The notes under the pieces were generated by a model, which saw only the letters and a program-made list of their open reading frames with translations, made no database searches and had not been told where the DNA came from. A stretch of DNA of 64,000 bases from Hydrogenophilales bacterium (GTDB lineage: Bacteria > Pseudomonadota > Gammaproteobacteria > Burkholderiales > Thiobacillaceae): assembly GCA_016195805.1 (NCBI GenBank), contig JACPYT010000016.1, positions 124,001-188,000 on the forward strand. The letters run 5' to 3'. The position numbers were made by a program, and so were the translations under genes. This document shows positions 9,241-16,863 of this stretch, one piece after another (within the stretch, counting starts at the first letter, position 1; every line of letters starts with the position of its first letter).

Positions 9241-10685
9241 AGGCCGAAGAGATGCGCGCGGAATATGCCGTTTTAACTCGGCCTGGAAACGGTGCAGGCA
9301 CAGTCCCTTTCGGTGAAGTCACCGTACCGAAGGTTGATCAAGGTGGTCCGTTGGGTTCAGGTGATTTCACCTATATCGACATCAGTAGCGTCGATAACAA
9401 ACAGAAACGCATCACCGAGTACAAGACCCTTGCTGTCGAAGCAGCGCCAAGCCGCGCCAAACAGCGTTTGAAATTCGGTGATGTGTTGGTGTCAATGACG
9501 CGGCCCAATCTGAATGCAGTTGCAATCGTGCCGGCCGAACTTGATGGGGCAGTGGGTTCAACTGGGTTCCACGTGTTGCGGGCTACCGAAGGGACTGAGC
9601 CGCGTTGGCTGTACTACGCCGTTCAAACCCAGGCGTTTGTTTCTGCAATGTCCGAGCTTGTTCAGGGGGCGCTATATCCAGCCGTTCGCCCCAAAGACAT
9701 TCGCGCTTTTCAAATCCCGCATCCACCCCTCGACCAACAAAAACACATCGTCGCGGAAATCGAAAAACAATTCTCCCGCCTCGACGAAGCCGTCGCCAAC
9801 CTCAAGCGCGTCAAGGCCAACCTCAAGCGCTACAAAGCCGCCGTCCTCAAGGCCGCCGTCGAAGGCCGCCTCGTCGAAACCGAAGCCGAACTCGCCCGCC
9901 GCGAAGGCCGCAGCCATGAGACCGGCGAGCAACTCCTGCAACGCATCCTCGAAACCCGACGAAGCCAGTGGCAAGGCAAGGGAAAATACAAAGAACCCGC
10001 CTCGCCCGACTCCACCGGTCTGCGCGAATTGCCGGAGGGGTGGGTGTGGGCATCCCCTGCGCAAATGTCAGCGGGTGAACCGTATTCACTAGCAATTGGA
10101 CCGTTTGGTAGCAGTCTCAAGGTGAGCGACTACACCACCTCCGGGATGCCCTTGGTGTTTGTGAGGAACATCCGCGCAGCTATGTTCGGTGGACCTGACA
10201 CGATTTATGTTAGCGAGCTGAAAGCAGAAGACTTGCGCGCACATTGGGTCGAAGCGGGTGACCTACTTGTTACCAAAATGGGTGATCCACCCGGTGATGT
10301 TTGTATCTATCCTGCGCACAGACCGCCCGCAGTTATTACAGCGGATTGCGTCAAGCTGCGGCTTGGTAACTTCGTGCCGACGCAGTTTTTCGCGTATGCA
10401 ATCGAATCTGACTTAGTACACAAACAGATACTCGGTATCACAAAGGGTGTTGCTCAGTTAAAGGTCAGCCTTGGTCGGTTTGGTTCAATCGCATTCCCGT
10501 TACCGCCGATCGCTGAACAACACCGCATCGTCGCCGAAGTCGACCGCCGCCTCTCCCTCCTGCGCGAAACCGAGGCCCAAGTGGACGCCAACCTCCAGCG
10601 CGCCGAGCGTCTGAGACAGTCAATTTTGAGCCGAGCTTTCAATTCACGAATGATTTTGCATGATGGATATCCTGAAGCCGCTTGA
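9237..10685 (+). CDS. hsdS: Type I restriction-modification specificity subunit HsdS
   Basis: A 482-residue protein whose ATG overlaps the hsdR stop as ATGA, so translation is coupled. It has two target-recognition domains. The first (about 15-150) ends in IPHPPLDQQKHIVAEIEKQF, the second (about 265-425) ends in PLPPIAEQHRIVAEVDRRL; each is followed by a conserved coiled-coil spacer (LKRVKANLKRYKAAVLKAAVEG and the matching C-terminal helix). HsdS chooses the bipartite DNA target for both methylation and cleavage. The recognition domains show lower GC and mixed codon use compared with the spacers, typical of exchanged domains. The 3' end overlaps the next gene by 26 bases. Confidence 0.95.
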   Translation: MKAEEMRAEYAVLTRPGNGAGTVPFGEVTVPKVDQGGPLGSGDFTYIDISSVDNKQKRITEYKTLAVEAAPSRAKQRLKFGDVLVSMTRPNLNAVAIVPAELDGAVGSTGFHVLRATEGTEPRWLYYAVQTQAFVSAMSELVQGALYPAVRPKDIRAFQIPHPPLDQQKHIVAEIEKQFSRLDEAVANLKRVKANLKRYKAAVLKAAVEGRLVETEAELARREGRSHETGEQLLQRILETRRSQWQGKGKYKEPASPDSTGLRELPEGWVWASPAQMSAGEPYSLAIGPFGSSLKVSDYTTSGMPLVFVRNIRAAMFGGPDTIYVSELKAEDLRAHWVEAGDLLVTKMGDPPGDVCIYPAHRPPAVITADCVKLRLGNFVPTQFFAYAIESDLVHKQILGITKGVAQLKVSLGRFGSIAFPLPPIAEQHRIVAEVDRRLSLLRETEAQVDANLQRAERLRQSILSRAFNSRMILHDGYPEAA

Positions 10686-11277
10686 GGAAGTAACCGAACC
10701 GGATGAACGGTGGGCAAATTTTGGCTACCCCAACCCAGTCGATTTCAGCTTTCGTCCCGTTGCGTTGCCGGAACGGCATGCCGCAATTGTGGCAATCTCC
10801 TTAACACCTAGCGTACCCGAATACATTCGAGAGCATTTCGAAACGGCGAAGAATCTCCTCTTGTATGCGTGGTTCGTATATCGCTTTATCCCCGTGGCCG
10901 AATTGCACGCGTATTCCACGGCGGAGATGGCGTTGAAGGAACGGGCAAGGAAGGAGTCTTTGCGTGCGAAAACCTTGGCGCCATTGCTAAAAATTGCCAT
11001 TGAACGCCGCTGGATTGTCGACGAAGGTTTTTCCAACGTTCGGCGGGAACGCGAGGCGATGGACCAAGAATGGGAATGGCGGCGCCAACTTGGTGTGTCT
11101 TCAACTCCAGAAGAGCTGGATGCACAGCGGTATTGCAAGATGTTGTTTGATTCCATGCCGTACCTTCGCAACGATCTTGCACATGGCAGCAAGACAGTGC
11201 GCCCTGGTGGGCTTGGCACGCTTGCCATTTGTGCCGACCTAATCAATCAGCTGTTCAAGGCGCCGCAGCAGGAGTAG
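10660..11277 (+). CDS. Hypothetical protein with HEPN-like R-x4-H motif
   Basis: A 205-residue protein that overlaps the 3' end of hsdS by 26 bases, so it belongs to the same transcript. I do not recognise a named family over its full length. Near the C-terminus it carries RNDLAH (Arg170 to His175), the R-x4-6-H signature of HEPN ribonucleases, within a helical context (MLFDSMPYLRNDLAHG). The middle is rich in charged helix (ALKERARKESLRAKTLAPLLK). HEPN proteins often act as RNases in toxin-antitoxin and anti-phage systems and as helpers in R-M loci. Base composition is lower in GC than the core genes. The HEPN reading rests on one motif and needs a profile search. Confidence 0.6.
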   Translation: MMDILKPLEEVTEPDERWANFGYPNPVDFSFRPVALPERHAAIVAISLTPSVPEYIREHFETAKNLLLYAWFVYRFIPVAELHAYSTAEMALKERARKESLRAKTLAPLLKIAIERRWIVDEGFSNVRREREAMDQEWEWRRQLGVSSTPEELDAQRYCKMLFDSMPYLRNDLAHGSKTVRPGGLGTLAICADLINQLFKAPQQE

Positions 11278-11297
11278 GTGTACATAAAGAGTAATAA

Positions 11298-11314
11298 TTC
11301 ATCTAATTGATGAA
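11298..11314. promoter_or_regulatory. Inverted repeat in AT-rich leader of the abiE pair
   Basis: The 134-base gap 11278-11411 is strikingly AT-rich for this genome. It holds a perfect palindrome, TTCATC-TAATT-GATGAA. AbiEi-type antitoxins autoregulate by binding inverted repeats in front of their operon, so this is a candidate operator. The promoter itself cannot be fixed by eye. Confidence 0.45.
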
Positions 11315-11411
11315 CTGCTGTCATATTAATATAGTTTTTTTCCCCTAAAAAGTATATTGTGTGTGCCAATGATCTTCTTAAAGATGAATTTCGGCGCCTT
11401 GAGTATGAAAC

Positions 11412-12215
11412 ATGGAACCTCTTAAAGGCTTAGGAAAAGCAGATCGGGAGCGCTTGTCGGCAGTATTACGCGCGACGAAGGGCACGGTTTCGGTTGCGCA
11501 AGCGGCCGAGGTTCTTCGCCTGCCTGCGACACCCACGGCCAAAATGCTGGCGCGATGGGCCAAAGCAGGCTGGTTGTCGCGCGTTCGTCGCGGTCTTTAT
11601 GTGCCGGTGCCGCTGGAGTCCAGGACCTCGGATGTGCCATTGGAAGACGCATGGGTGATTGCCGCGCAGCTTTATGGGCCTTGCTACATTGGCGGCTGGA
11701 GCGCTGCCGAGTATTGGGACCTGACGGAGCAGATTTTCCGCACGGTGGTGGTGCTGACTGTGCAGCGTCCCAGGGATCGGAGCCCGACTATCAAACAAAC
11801 CGATTTTCTGCTGCGTTCGGTGCAGGAGAAGGCCCTGTTTGGGGTTAAGTCGGTGTGGCGGGGGCAGGTGAAAGTCGACGTTTCCGACCCGACTCGGACG
11901 ATGCTGGATATGTTGAATGACCCACAACTGGGCGGGGGGATACGCTCGACGGTGGACATGCTGAAGAATTACCTCAAGTCAGAAAAGAAAGACCTCGCGT
12001 TGCTGCTCGAATACGCAAACCGGCTGGGTAACGGGGCGGTTTTCAAACGGCTTGGTTTTTTGCTGGAAAAATTTTCGCCCGCTGACCTGGACGCAATTTC
12101 ACAGTGCCGTGAACGGCTGACCACTGGCAATGCAAAGCTCGATCCTTCACTGGAAACGGACAAACTGGTGACGCGGTGGCGACTCTGGGTTCCACAACGC
12201 TGGCTGGGGGAGTAG
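11412..12215 (+). CDS. abiEi: AbiEi-family antitoxin / transcriptional regulator
   Basis: A 267-residue protein. The N-terminus (about 10-75) is a winged helix of the AbiEi type (TVSVAQAAEVLRL...ARWAKAGWLSRVRRGLYVPVPL). The central domain (about 80-200), with YGPCYIGGWSAAEYWDLTEQ, matches the AbiEi antitoxin domain. AbiEi counteracts the nucleotidyltransferase AbiEii in type IV toxin-antitoxin systems and represses its own operon. The partner gene starts 4 bases after the stop. The pair sits between hsdS and hsdM, which separates the subunits of the R-M system. The family call is good. Confidence 0.88.
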   Translation: MEPLKGLGKADRERLSAVLRATKGTVSVAQAAEVLRLPATPTAKMLARWAKAGWLSRVRRGLYVPVPLESRTSDVPLEDAWVIAAQLYGPCYIGGWSAAEYWDLTEQIFRTVVVLTVQRPRDRSPTIKQTDFLLRSVQEKALFGVKSVWRGQVKVDVSDPTRTMLDMLNDPQLGGGIRSTVDMLKNYLKSEKKDLALLLEYANRLGNGAVFKRLGFLLEKFSPADLDAISQCRERLTTGNAKLDPSLETDKLVTRWRLWVPQRWLGE

Positions 12216-12219
12216 CGCC

Positions 12220-13650
12220 TTGATCGATCGGCAGGAAGTCATGGATTTTTCGCGCGAGTTTGGGCTCGCGCCGAATGTGATTGAAAAGGACTATGTGCTC
12301 GGCTGGATGCTTGCCGGTATTGCCGCGCATCCCGAGATCGGACCAAGCTGGGTGTTCAAGGGTGGTACGTGCCTGAAGAAATGCTTCTTCGAGACGTACC
12401 GTTTCTCGGAAGACCTCGACTTCACGCTCACCAATCCAGAACATCTTGCAGAGCCGTTTCTTCTGGAGACCTTCAAGCAGATATCCGAATGGATTTATGA
12501 CCAGGCGGGCATTGAGGTGCCAGCCGATAGCATCCGTTTCGAGGTCTATGCGAATCCGCGCGGCAATGCCTCGGCAGAAGGGAGAGTCGGCTATCGCGGC
12601 CCGATGCAGCGGCGTGGGGATGCACCACGTATCAAGCTGGATTTAACCGACGACGAGTTGTTGGTGTTGGAGCCCGCAACAAGAGAAGTCCACCACCCCT
12701 ATTCGGACAGGCCGGCGGATGGCATCCGTGTCCGCTGCTATTCCTTCGAGGAGGTTTTTGCAGAGAAAATTCGTGCCTTGGCGGAACGCGAGAGGCCGCG
12801 GGATTTGTACGATGTGGTCCACCTGTTTCGTCACGACGAACTCAGGCCAGAACGGTTATTGGTGTTCAGTACGCTGGAACAGAAGTGCGCATTCAAGGGC
12901 ATTGATGTGCCGACGATGCAGACCGTTGACAACCAGCCTGCCCGGCTCGAACTGGAAGCGGAGTGGGGGAATATGCTGGCGCATCAACTACCGGTGTTGC
13001 CGGCATTCGAACAGTTCTGGCAGGAGCTTCCGGGCGTTTTCGATTGGTTGCATGGCGTCGCGGAAAAAATCGCCAGGCCATCGCTTCAAATGCATACACC
13101 CGGGGTGGGCGCGGTGGATGAAACGTGGCGACCGCCATCCATGTCGCATGCGTGGCACGCCGCAATCCCTTTTGAGATTATTCGCTTTGCCGCCGCAAAC
13201 CGGTTGTGCGTGGATTTGACCTATCAAGGCACCCGAAGGCTGATCGAGCCATATTCCTTGCGGCGAACCCAGGACGGCAATCTGCTCTTGTACGCCGTGA
13301 AACATGAGACTGGAGAACCGCGATCCTACCGGGTCGACAGGATTCAGGGGGCCGAGGCGACGCAGGTGTCATTCATTCCACGATATCTGATTGAGCTGAC
13401 ACCCAGTGGTGTGATTTCTGTGCCACCTGTGTCCAGCCGCGCTGTAATGGATTTTGCACCTGGGACTAGCCGCCCTCGAACGGCTAGACACTCGCTCACG
13501 CATAACGGGCCAAAGTACGTGTTTGAATGCACATACTGCGGAAAAAAATTTACGCGGCAGTCCCACGATTCCGCATTGAAGCCACACAAAGATAAGAACG
13601 GGTATCCCTGTCCGGGACGTACCGGCTTTCTCGTTGACACCAAATATTGA
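12220..13650 (+). CDS. abiEii: AbiEii-type nucleotidyltransferase toxin with WYL and zinc-finger-like C-terminus
   Basis: A 476-residue protein; TTG is the likely start 4 bases after abiEi (an ATG eight codons in is possible). Residues about 15-270 are an AbiEii/AbiGii nucleotidyltransferase: FKGGT (46-50) and SEDLDFTL with Asp65/Asp67, then the later KLDLTDDELL and EEVFAEKIRALAERERPRDLYDVV motifs. Unusually, residues about 310-390 look like a WYL ligand-sensing domain (IIRFAAANRLCVDLTYQG, IEPYSLRR), and the tail 437-464 carries Cys437, Cys440, His449, His456 and Cys464, suggesting a zinc finger. Ordinary AbiEii ends near 300 residues. The toxin blocks growth after infection in AbiE systems. 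The added domains suggest nucleic-acid sensing; that part is inference. Confidence 0.85.
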   Translation: MIDRQEVMDFSREFGLAPNVIEKDYVLGWMLAGIAAHPEIGPSWVFKGGTCLKKCFFETYRFSEDLDFTLTNPEHLAEPFLLETFKQISEWIYDQAGIEVPADSIRFEVYANPRGNASAEGRVGYRGPMQRRGDAPRIKLDLTDDELLVLEPATREVHHPYSDRPADGIRVRCYSFEEVFAEKIRALAERERPRDLYDVVHLFRHDELRPERLLVFSTLEQKCAFKGIDVPTMQTVDNQPARLELEAEWGNMLAHQLPVLPAFEQFWQELPGVFDWLHGVAEKIARPSLQMHTPGVGAVDETWRPPSMSHAWHAAIPFEIIRFAAANRLCVDLTYQGTRRLIEPYSLRRTQDGNLLLYAVKHETGEPRSYRVDRIQGAEATQVSFIPRYLIELTPSGVISVPPVSSRAVMDFAPGTSRPRTARHSLTHNGPKYVFECTYCGKKFTRQSHDSALKPHKDKNGYPCPGRTGFLVDTKY

Positions 13651-13658
13651 GTAATGCC

Positions 13659-15161
13659 ATGAGCCCATCCAACATCGTCCAGAAACTCTGGAACTACTGC
13701 AACGTCCTGCGCGACGACGGCATGAGCTACGGCGACTACGTCGAGCAGCTCACCTATCTGCTGTTTCTGAAGATGGCCGACGAGCGCAGCCGGCCGCCTT
13801 ACAGCCAGAAGAGCCCGGTGCCAGCCGGCTATGACTGGCCGAGCCTGACGAAGAAGGATGGCGACGAGCTGTTCGACCATTACCGCCATACGCTGGAGGA
13901 ACTGGGCAAGCAAAAAGGCCTGCTCGGCCTGATCTTCAACAAGTCGCAGAACAAGTTCCAGGACCCGGCCAAGCTGCGGCGGCTGATCGTTGACCTGATC
14001 GACAAGGAAACCTGGGTGTCGATGAGCGCCGACGTGAAGGGCGACGCCTACGAGGGCCTGTTGGAGAAGAACGCGCAGGACACCAAGTCCGGCGCGGGCC
14101 AGTATTTCACGCCGCGCCCGTTGATCCAGGCGATTGTCGACGCCATGGCGCCCCGACCGGGCGAGACGATCTCCGACCCGGCCTGCGGCACCGGCGGTTT
14201 TTTGCTGGCGGCGCACGACTATGTGGTGAAGCACTGCCCCAACATGACGTCGGCGGAGAAGAAGAAACTGCGCGGCGAAAGCTTCAAGGGCTGGGAACTG
14301 GTGCAGGCGACGGCGCGGCTGTGCGCGATGAACATGCTGCTGCACGGCATCGGCAGCCAGGAGTTCGAGCCGATTGCGGTGGGCGATTCGCTGGCTGCCG
14401 ACCCCGGCGAGCGCTTCGACGTGATCCTGACCAATCCGCCCTTCGGCAAGAAGAGCAGCACCACCATCGTTGGCGAGGAAGGCAAGGTCAGCAAGGAGCG
14501 CGACACCGTCGAGCGCGACGACTTCTGGGCCACCACCTCGAACAAGCAGCTCAACTTCGTCCAGCACGTGAAGACACTGTTGAAGCAGAACGGCCGCGCC
14601 GCCCTGGTGCTGCCGGACAACGTGCTGTTCGAAGGCGGGGCAGGCGAGACGATCCGCCGCAAGCTCTTGCACGACTGCGACGTCCACACCCTGCTGCGCC
14701 TGCCCACCGGCCTGTTCTACGCCCAGGGCGTGAAGGCGAACGTGCTGTTCTTCGACAAAAAGCCCGCCGCCGAAACCCCGTGGACCAGGAAGCTGTGGAT
14801 CTACGACCTGCGCACCAACATGCACTTCACGCTCAAGACCAACACGCTGAAGCGGGAAGACCTGGAGGAGTTCGTGCGGTGCTACCACCCGGAGAATCGG
14901 CATGATCGCAAGCCGACGTGGTCGGCCGACAACCCAGACGGCCGCTGGCGCGCCTACGACTACGAAGAGCTGGTCAACCGCGACAAGGCCAGTCTGGACA
15001 TCTTCTGGCTGAAGGATGAATCGCTGTCCGACTCCGAAAATCTGCCCGCACCGGAAGTGATCGCGGCGGAGATCGTGGAGGATCTGGAGGCGGCGCTGGA
15101 ACAGTTTCGGGAGATTTTGGCCGATATGGATGGCACCTCAATAGAAGTGCAGGGTGCTTGA
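13659..15161 (+). CDS. hsdM: Type I restriction-modification DNA methyltransferase subunit HsdM
   Basis: An adenine N6-methyltransferase of 500 residues from the ATG; a TTG 12 bases upstream that overlaps the abiEii stop is an alternative start. The N-terminus NIVQKLWNYCNVLRDDGMSY is the helical HsdM N-domain. The SAM-binding motif I DPACGTGGF is at about 173-181, and the catalytic NPPF is at 259-262. Together with HsdS it forms the methylase, and with HsdR the full restriction enzyme. It is the last gene of the locus; the R-S-x-x-x-M order is unusual because hsdM normally comes first or beside hsdS. Codon use and GC here match core genes better than the inserted abiE pair. Confidence 0.95.
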   Translation: MSPSNIVQKLWNYCNVLRDDGMSYGDYVEQLTYLLFLKMADERSRPPYSQKSPVPAGYDWPSLTKKDGDELFDHYRHTLEELGKQKGLLGLIFNKSQNKFQDPAKLRRLIVDLIDKETWVSMSADVKGDAYEGLLEKNAQDTKSGAGQYFTPRPLIQAIVDAMAPRPGETISDPACGTGGFLLAAHDYVVKHCPNMTSAEKKKLRGESFKGWELVQATARLCAMNMLLHGIGSQEFEPIAVGDSLAADPGERFDVILTNPPFGKKSSTTIVGEEGKVSKERDTVERDDFWATTSNKQLNFVQHVKTLLKQNGRAALVLPDNVLFEGGAGETIRRKLLHDCDVHTLLRLPTGLFYAQGVKANVLFFDKKPAAETPWTRKLWIYDLRTNMHFTLKTNTLKREDLEEFVRCYHPENRHDRKPTWSADNPDGRWRAYDYEELVNRDKASLDIFWLKDESLSDSENLPAPEVIAAEIVEDLEAALEQFREILADMDGTSIEVQGA

Positions 15162-15176
15162 AGCCCGCCAATTTAG

Positions 15177-15293
15177 ATGGAACTGACTTATATCCTGGTC
15201 GATTTCGAGAATGTTCAGCCGCCGGACATGGGGCTGTTGAGCGGGGATCAGTACCAACTCAGAATCTTTCACGGACCCCACTGCATGCGCTGA
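15177..15293 (+). pseudogene. Truncated 5' fragment of a PIN-like (NYN-type) protein gene
   Basis: A 38-codon frame reads MELTYILVDFENVQPPDM..., the typical opening of a PIN-like ribonuclease protein whose first acidic residues are in LVDFEN. The similarity ends at about residue 34 (FHGP). From there the DNA turns into the 3' part of a different gene in another frame. The catalytic domain is therefore missing and this is a remnant. The PIN assignment is from memory of the N-terminal motif only. Confidence 0.55.
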
Positions 15294-15472
15294 TTCGCGG
15301 GGTGAGCGCGCCGGCTGCAGGTAAACAGGCTGTCACAACCTCAAATACGCCAGCCTGCCCCGTTTGTCAGAGTGCCATGGTGAGGCGCACGGCCAAGCGC
15401 GGCGCGAATGCGGGCAACGGGTTCTGGGGCTGTACGCGCTACCCGGACTGCACGGGTACGCGGCCGAGCTAA
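15281..15472 (+). pseudogene. 3' fragment of an Mrr/zinc-ribbon gene, paralogous to 24640-25479
   Basis: In frame 2 the peptide LHALIRGVSAPAAG...CPVCQ...GFWGCTRYPDC aligns with the C-terminus of the Mrr-type nuclease at 24640-25479 (LHALIRGVSVPPAR...CPECQ...VFWGCMRYPDC). It includes the topoisomerase-type zinc ribbon. The nuclease domain is absent. The fragment is joined directly to the PIN-like fragment, so a deletion or recombination event is implied. The longer open frame from 15158 is an artefact of this join. Confidence 0.7.
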
Positions 15473-15575
15473 ACCAACGTCTTGGGAGCGGCGCCTGTTA
15501 AAATTGAACCTTGATAACACCCGCCGAAGCCACATTCGTATGTTTAAGACCGGCGGGTTGATTGTTGGGGAAAGT

Positions 15576-15734
15576 ATGAAGACGACCGCCAGCCTCAATA
15601 GGAAAGTCATCAAGGCCGTGCAGACCTCCATGCAGATCGAAGGTTGCAAGCCAGCCCAGTCCGCTGAAATCAGGGCGCGGGCAAAAGCGCTGATGGAGCA
15701 GCAGGGTGTCCAAGTATCAGTCCCGGGAAAGTGA
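15576..15734 (+). CDS. Small protein resembling VbhA/YhfG-type Fic antitoxins
   Basis: A 52-residue frame with a plausible ribosome site (GGGGAAAG) before the ATG. The central part, SMQIEGCKPAQSAEIRARAK, resembles the inhibitory helix region of small VbhA/YhfG-type antitoxins, which keep Fic AMP-transferases inactive. No fic gene is next to it; the following gene is a sulfotransferase. It may be an orphan antitoxin. A start at 15540 would add 12 residues. The functional reading is tentative. Confidence 0.45.
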   Translation: MKTTASLNRKVIKAVQTSMQIEGCKPAQSAEIRARAKALMEQQGVQVSVPGK

Positions 15735-15805
15735 CATCTACCTAAGCGTTCTGAAATTCGGGGATTGCGAGGCTTAGGTTCCGCTGAGCCCTGTCCATCA
15801 ATACC

Positions 15806-16543
15806 TTGTCCGATCCCTACGCCAGAATCTTCCTCCTGAGCCACATGCGCGCCTATACCAGTCTGGCGGGGCACATCCTCGGCTCGCATCCGCAGATCAA
15901 CGGCTATTACGAAATGCACCTCAGCTATGAAGACGCGTCCGCGCTGGACCGGCAGCAGGGGGCGTTGCTGCAAGGCGATGGGTTCAAGCCAGACAGCTGC
16001 TACCTTTTCGACAAGCTGCTGCACAACGACTATGTGCTGAAGCCCGATCGACTTGGGCTGGCCGAACTCAAGATACTAGTCGCACTGGCGGAGCCGGCGC
16101 ACACGATCCGCAGCATCGTGCATCTGTTCCGCCAGAAGCCGGATCCAGATCTGTATGCCTCGCCGGTCGAGGCGGCCAGCTACTACGTGGAGCGGGTGCG
16201 GGCGATTGCGGATTTCTGCGGGGCGACCGACTGGCCTTATTTCTATTTCGATGCGGAGCTGTGGCAGCGCGCGCCGGAGCGGCTGCTGCCCCGGCTGACG
16301 GCATGGCTGGAACTGGATTCGCCGTTGAGCGAGCGGTATGAGGTGTTCAGCCAGACGGGGCGGGCGCGCCGGGGGGATACGTCGGAGCGCATGCGCAGCG
16401 GCGGAATCGACAGGGCGCGGAACGACTATGCGCATATTGCGATTCCGGACGAGGTGCTGCGGGCGGCGCAGGCGGCGTATCGGGAATGCCGGGAGTGGAT
16501 TGTTTCCAGGGCGGCGGATTCCGTTTGCCTTGGGGAACGATAA
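15806..16543 (+). CDS. Sulfotransferase family protein
   Basis: A 245-residue protein that starts with TTG. The N-terminus IFLLSHMRAYTSLAGHILGS corresponds to the 5'-phosphosulfate-binding loop of sulfotransferases, here with SHMRAYTSL in place of the usual SGTT form. The middle IRSIVHLFRQKPDPDLY and the region with ASYYVERVRAI fit the 3'-phosphate-binding part. The substrate is unknown. It lies at the right edge of the accessory region, followed by the second copy of the dispersed repeat. Such proteins often modify surface polysaccharides or lipids. Family likely, substrate unknown. Confidence 0.7.
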   Translation: MSDPYARIFLLSHMRAYTSLAGHILGSHPQINGYYEMHLSYEDASALDRQQGALLQGDGFKPDSCYLFDKLLHNDYVLKPDRLGLAELKILVALAEPAHTIRSIVHLFRQKPDPDLYASPVEAASYYVERVRAIADFCGATDWPYFYFDAELWQRAPERLLPRLTAWLELDSPLSERYEVFSQTGRARRGDTSERMRSGGIDRARNDYAHIAIPDEVLRAAQAAYRECREWIVSRAADSVCLGER

Positions 16544-16558
16544 GGAAACGCCGGACAG

Positions 16559-16633
16559 TCCTTCGACAGCACCCGCAAGGGGTACGCCGGTGGGTGCCCC
16601 GCCGCTGAGCGGCGACCCTTCCGCTGGCTCAGG
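16559..16633. repeat. 75-bp dispersed repeat, copy B
   Basis: Reverse complement of 2600-2674 with about two differences. It lies 15 bases after the sulfotransferase stop. With copy A it brackets 14 kb that contains the RES toxin, patatin, R-M, AbiE and sulfotransferase genes. The two copies are inverted, so homologous recombination between them would flip the segment rather than delete it. Confidence 0.8.
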
Positions 16634-16863
16634 CTGCGTCGTGAGCCCGTCGAACGGACGAACGGGCTAGGCGTGGATTGTTTGGATGGGTTCATTGGTC
16701 GCGCAGATTTGCTTACGGGCCCGAGCTCCGTTCGTAGTGAGCCCTTCGACGCAGCTCAGGACAGGCTTGTCGAACCACAGCGACTCGCTCCTTGCCACTA
16801 CCAACGGGATCACAACGCCTTGTTCGTCCTGAGCCCTTCATCTTTGCTCGGGACAGGCCTGTG
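16634..16863. repeat. Gene-free stretch built of REP-like cores
   Basis: Together with copy B this makes about 320 bases without a gene. Several related cores are visible: GTGAGCCCGTCGAACGGACG (near 16639), a hairpin-like pair with GAGCCCTTCGACGCAGCTC and CAGGACAGGCTTGTCGAAC (about 16740-16777), and TTCGTCCTGAGCCC followed by CTCGGGACAGGCCTGTG (about 16824-16863). I see no coding signal. Confidence 0.6.

Noticed and set aside
15158-15472. 104-codon open frame as an intact gene
   Set aside because: Only its second half has homology; the first half is the PIN-like fragment in the wrong frame.
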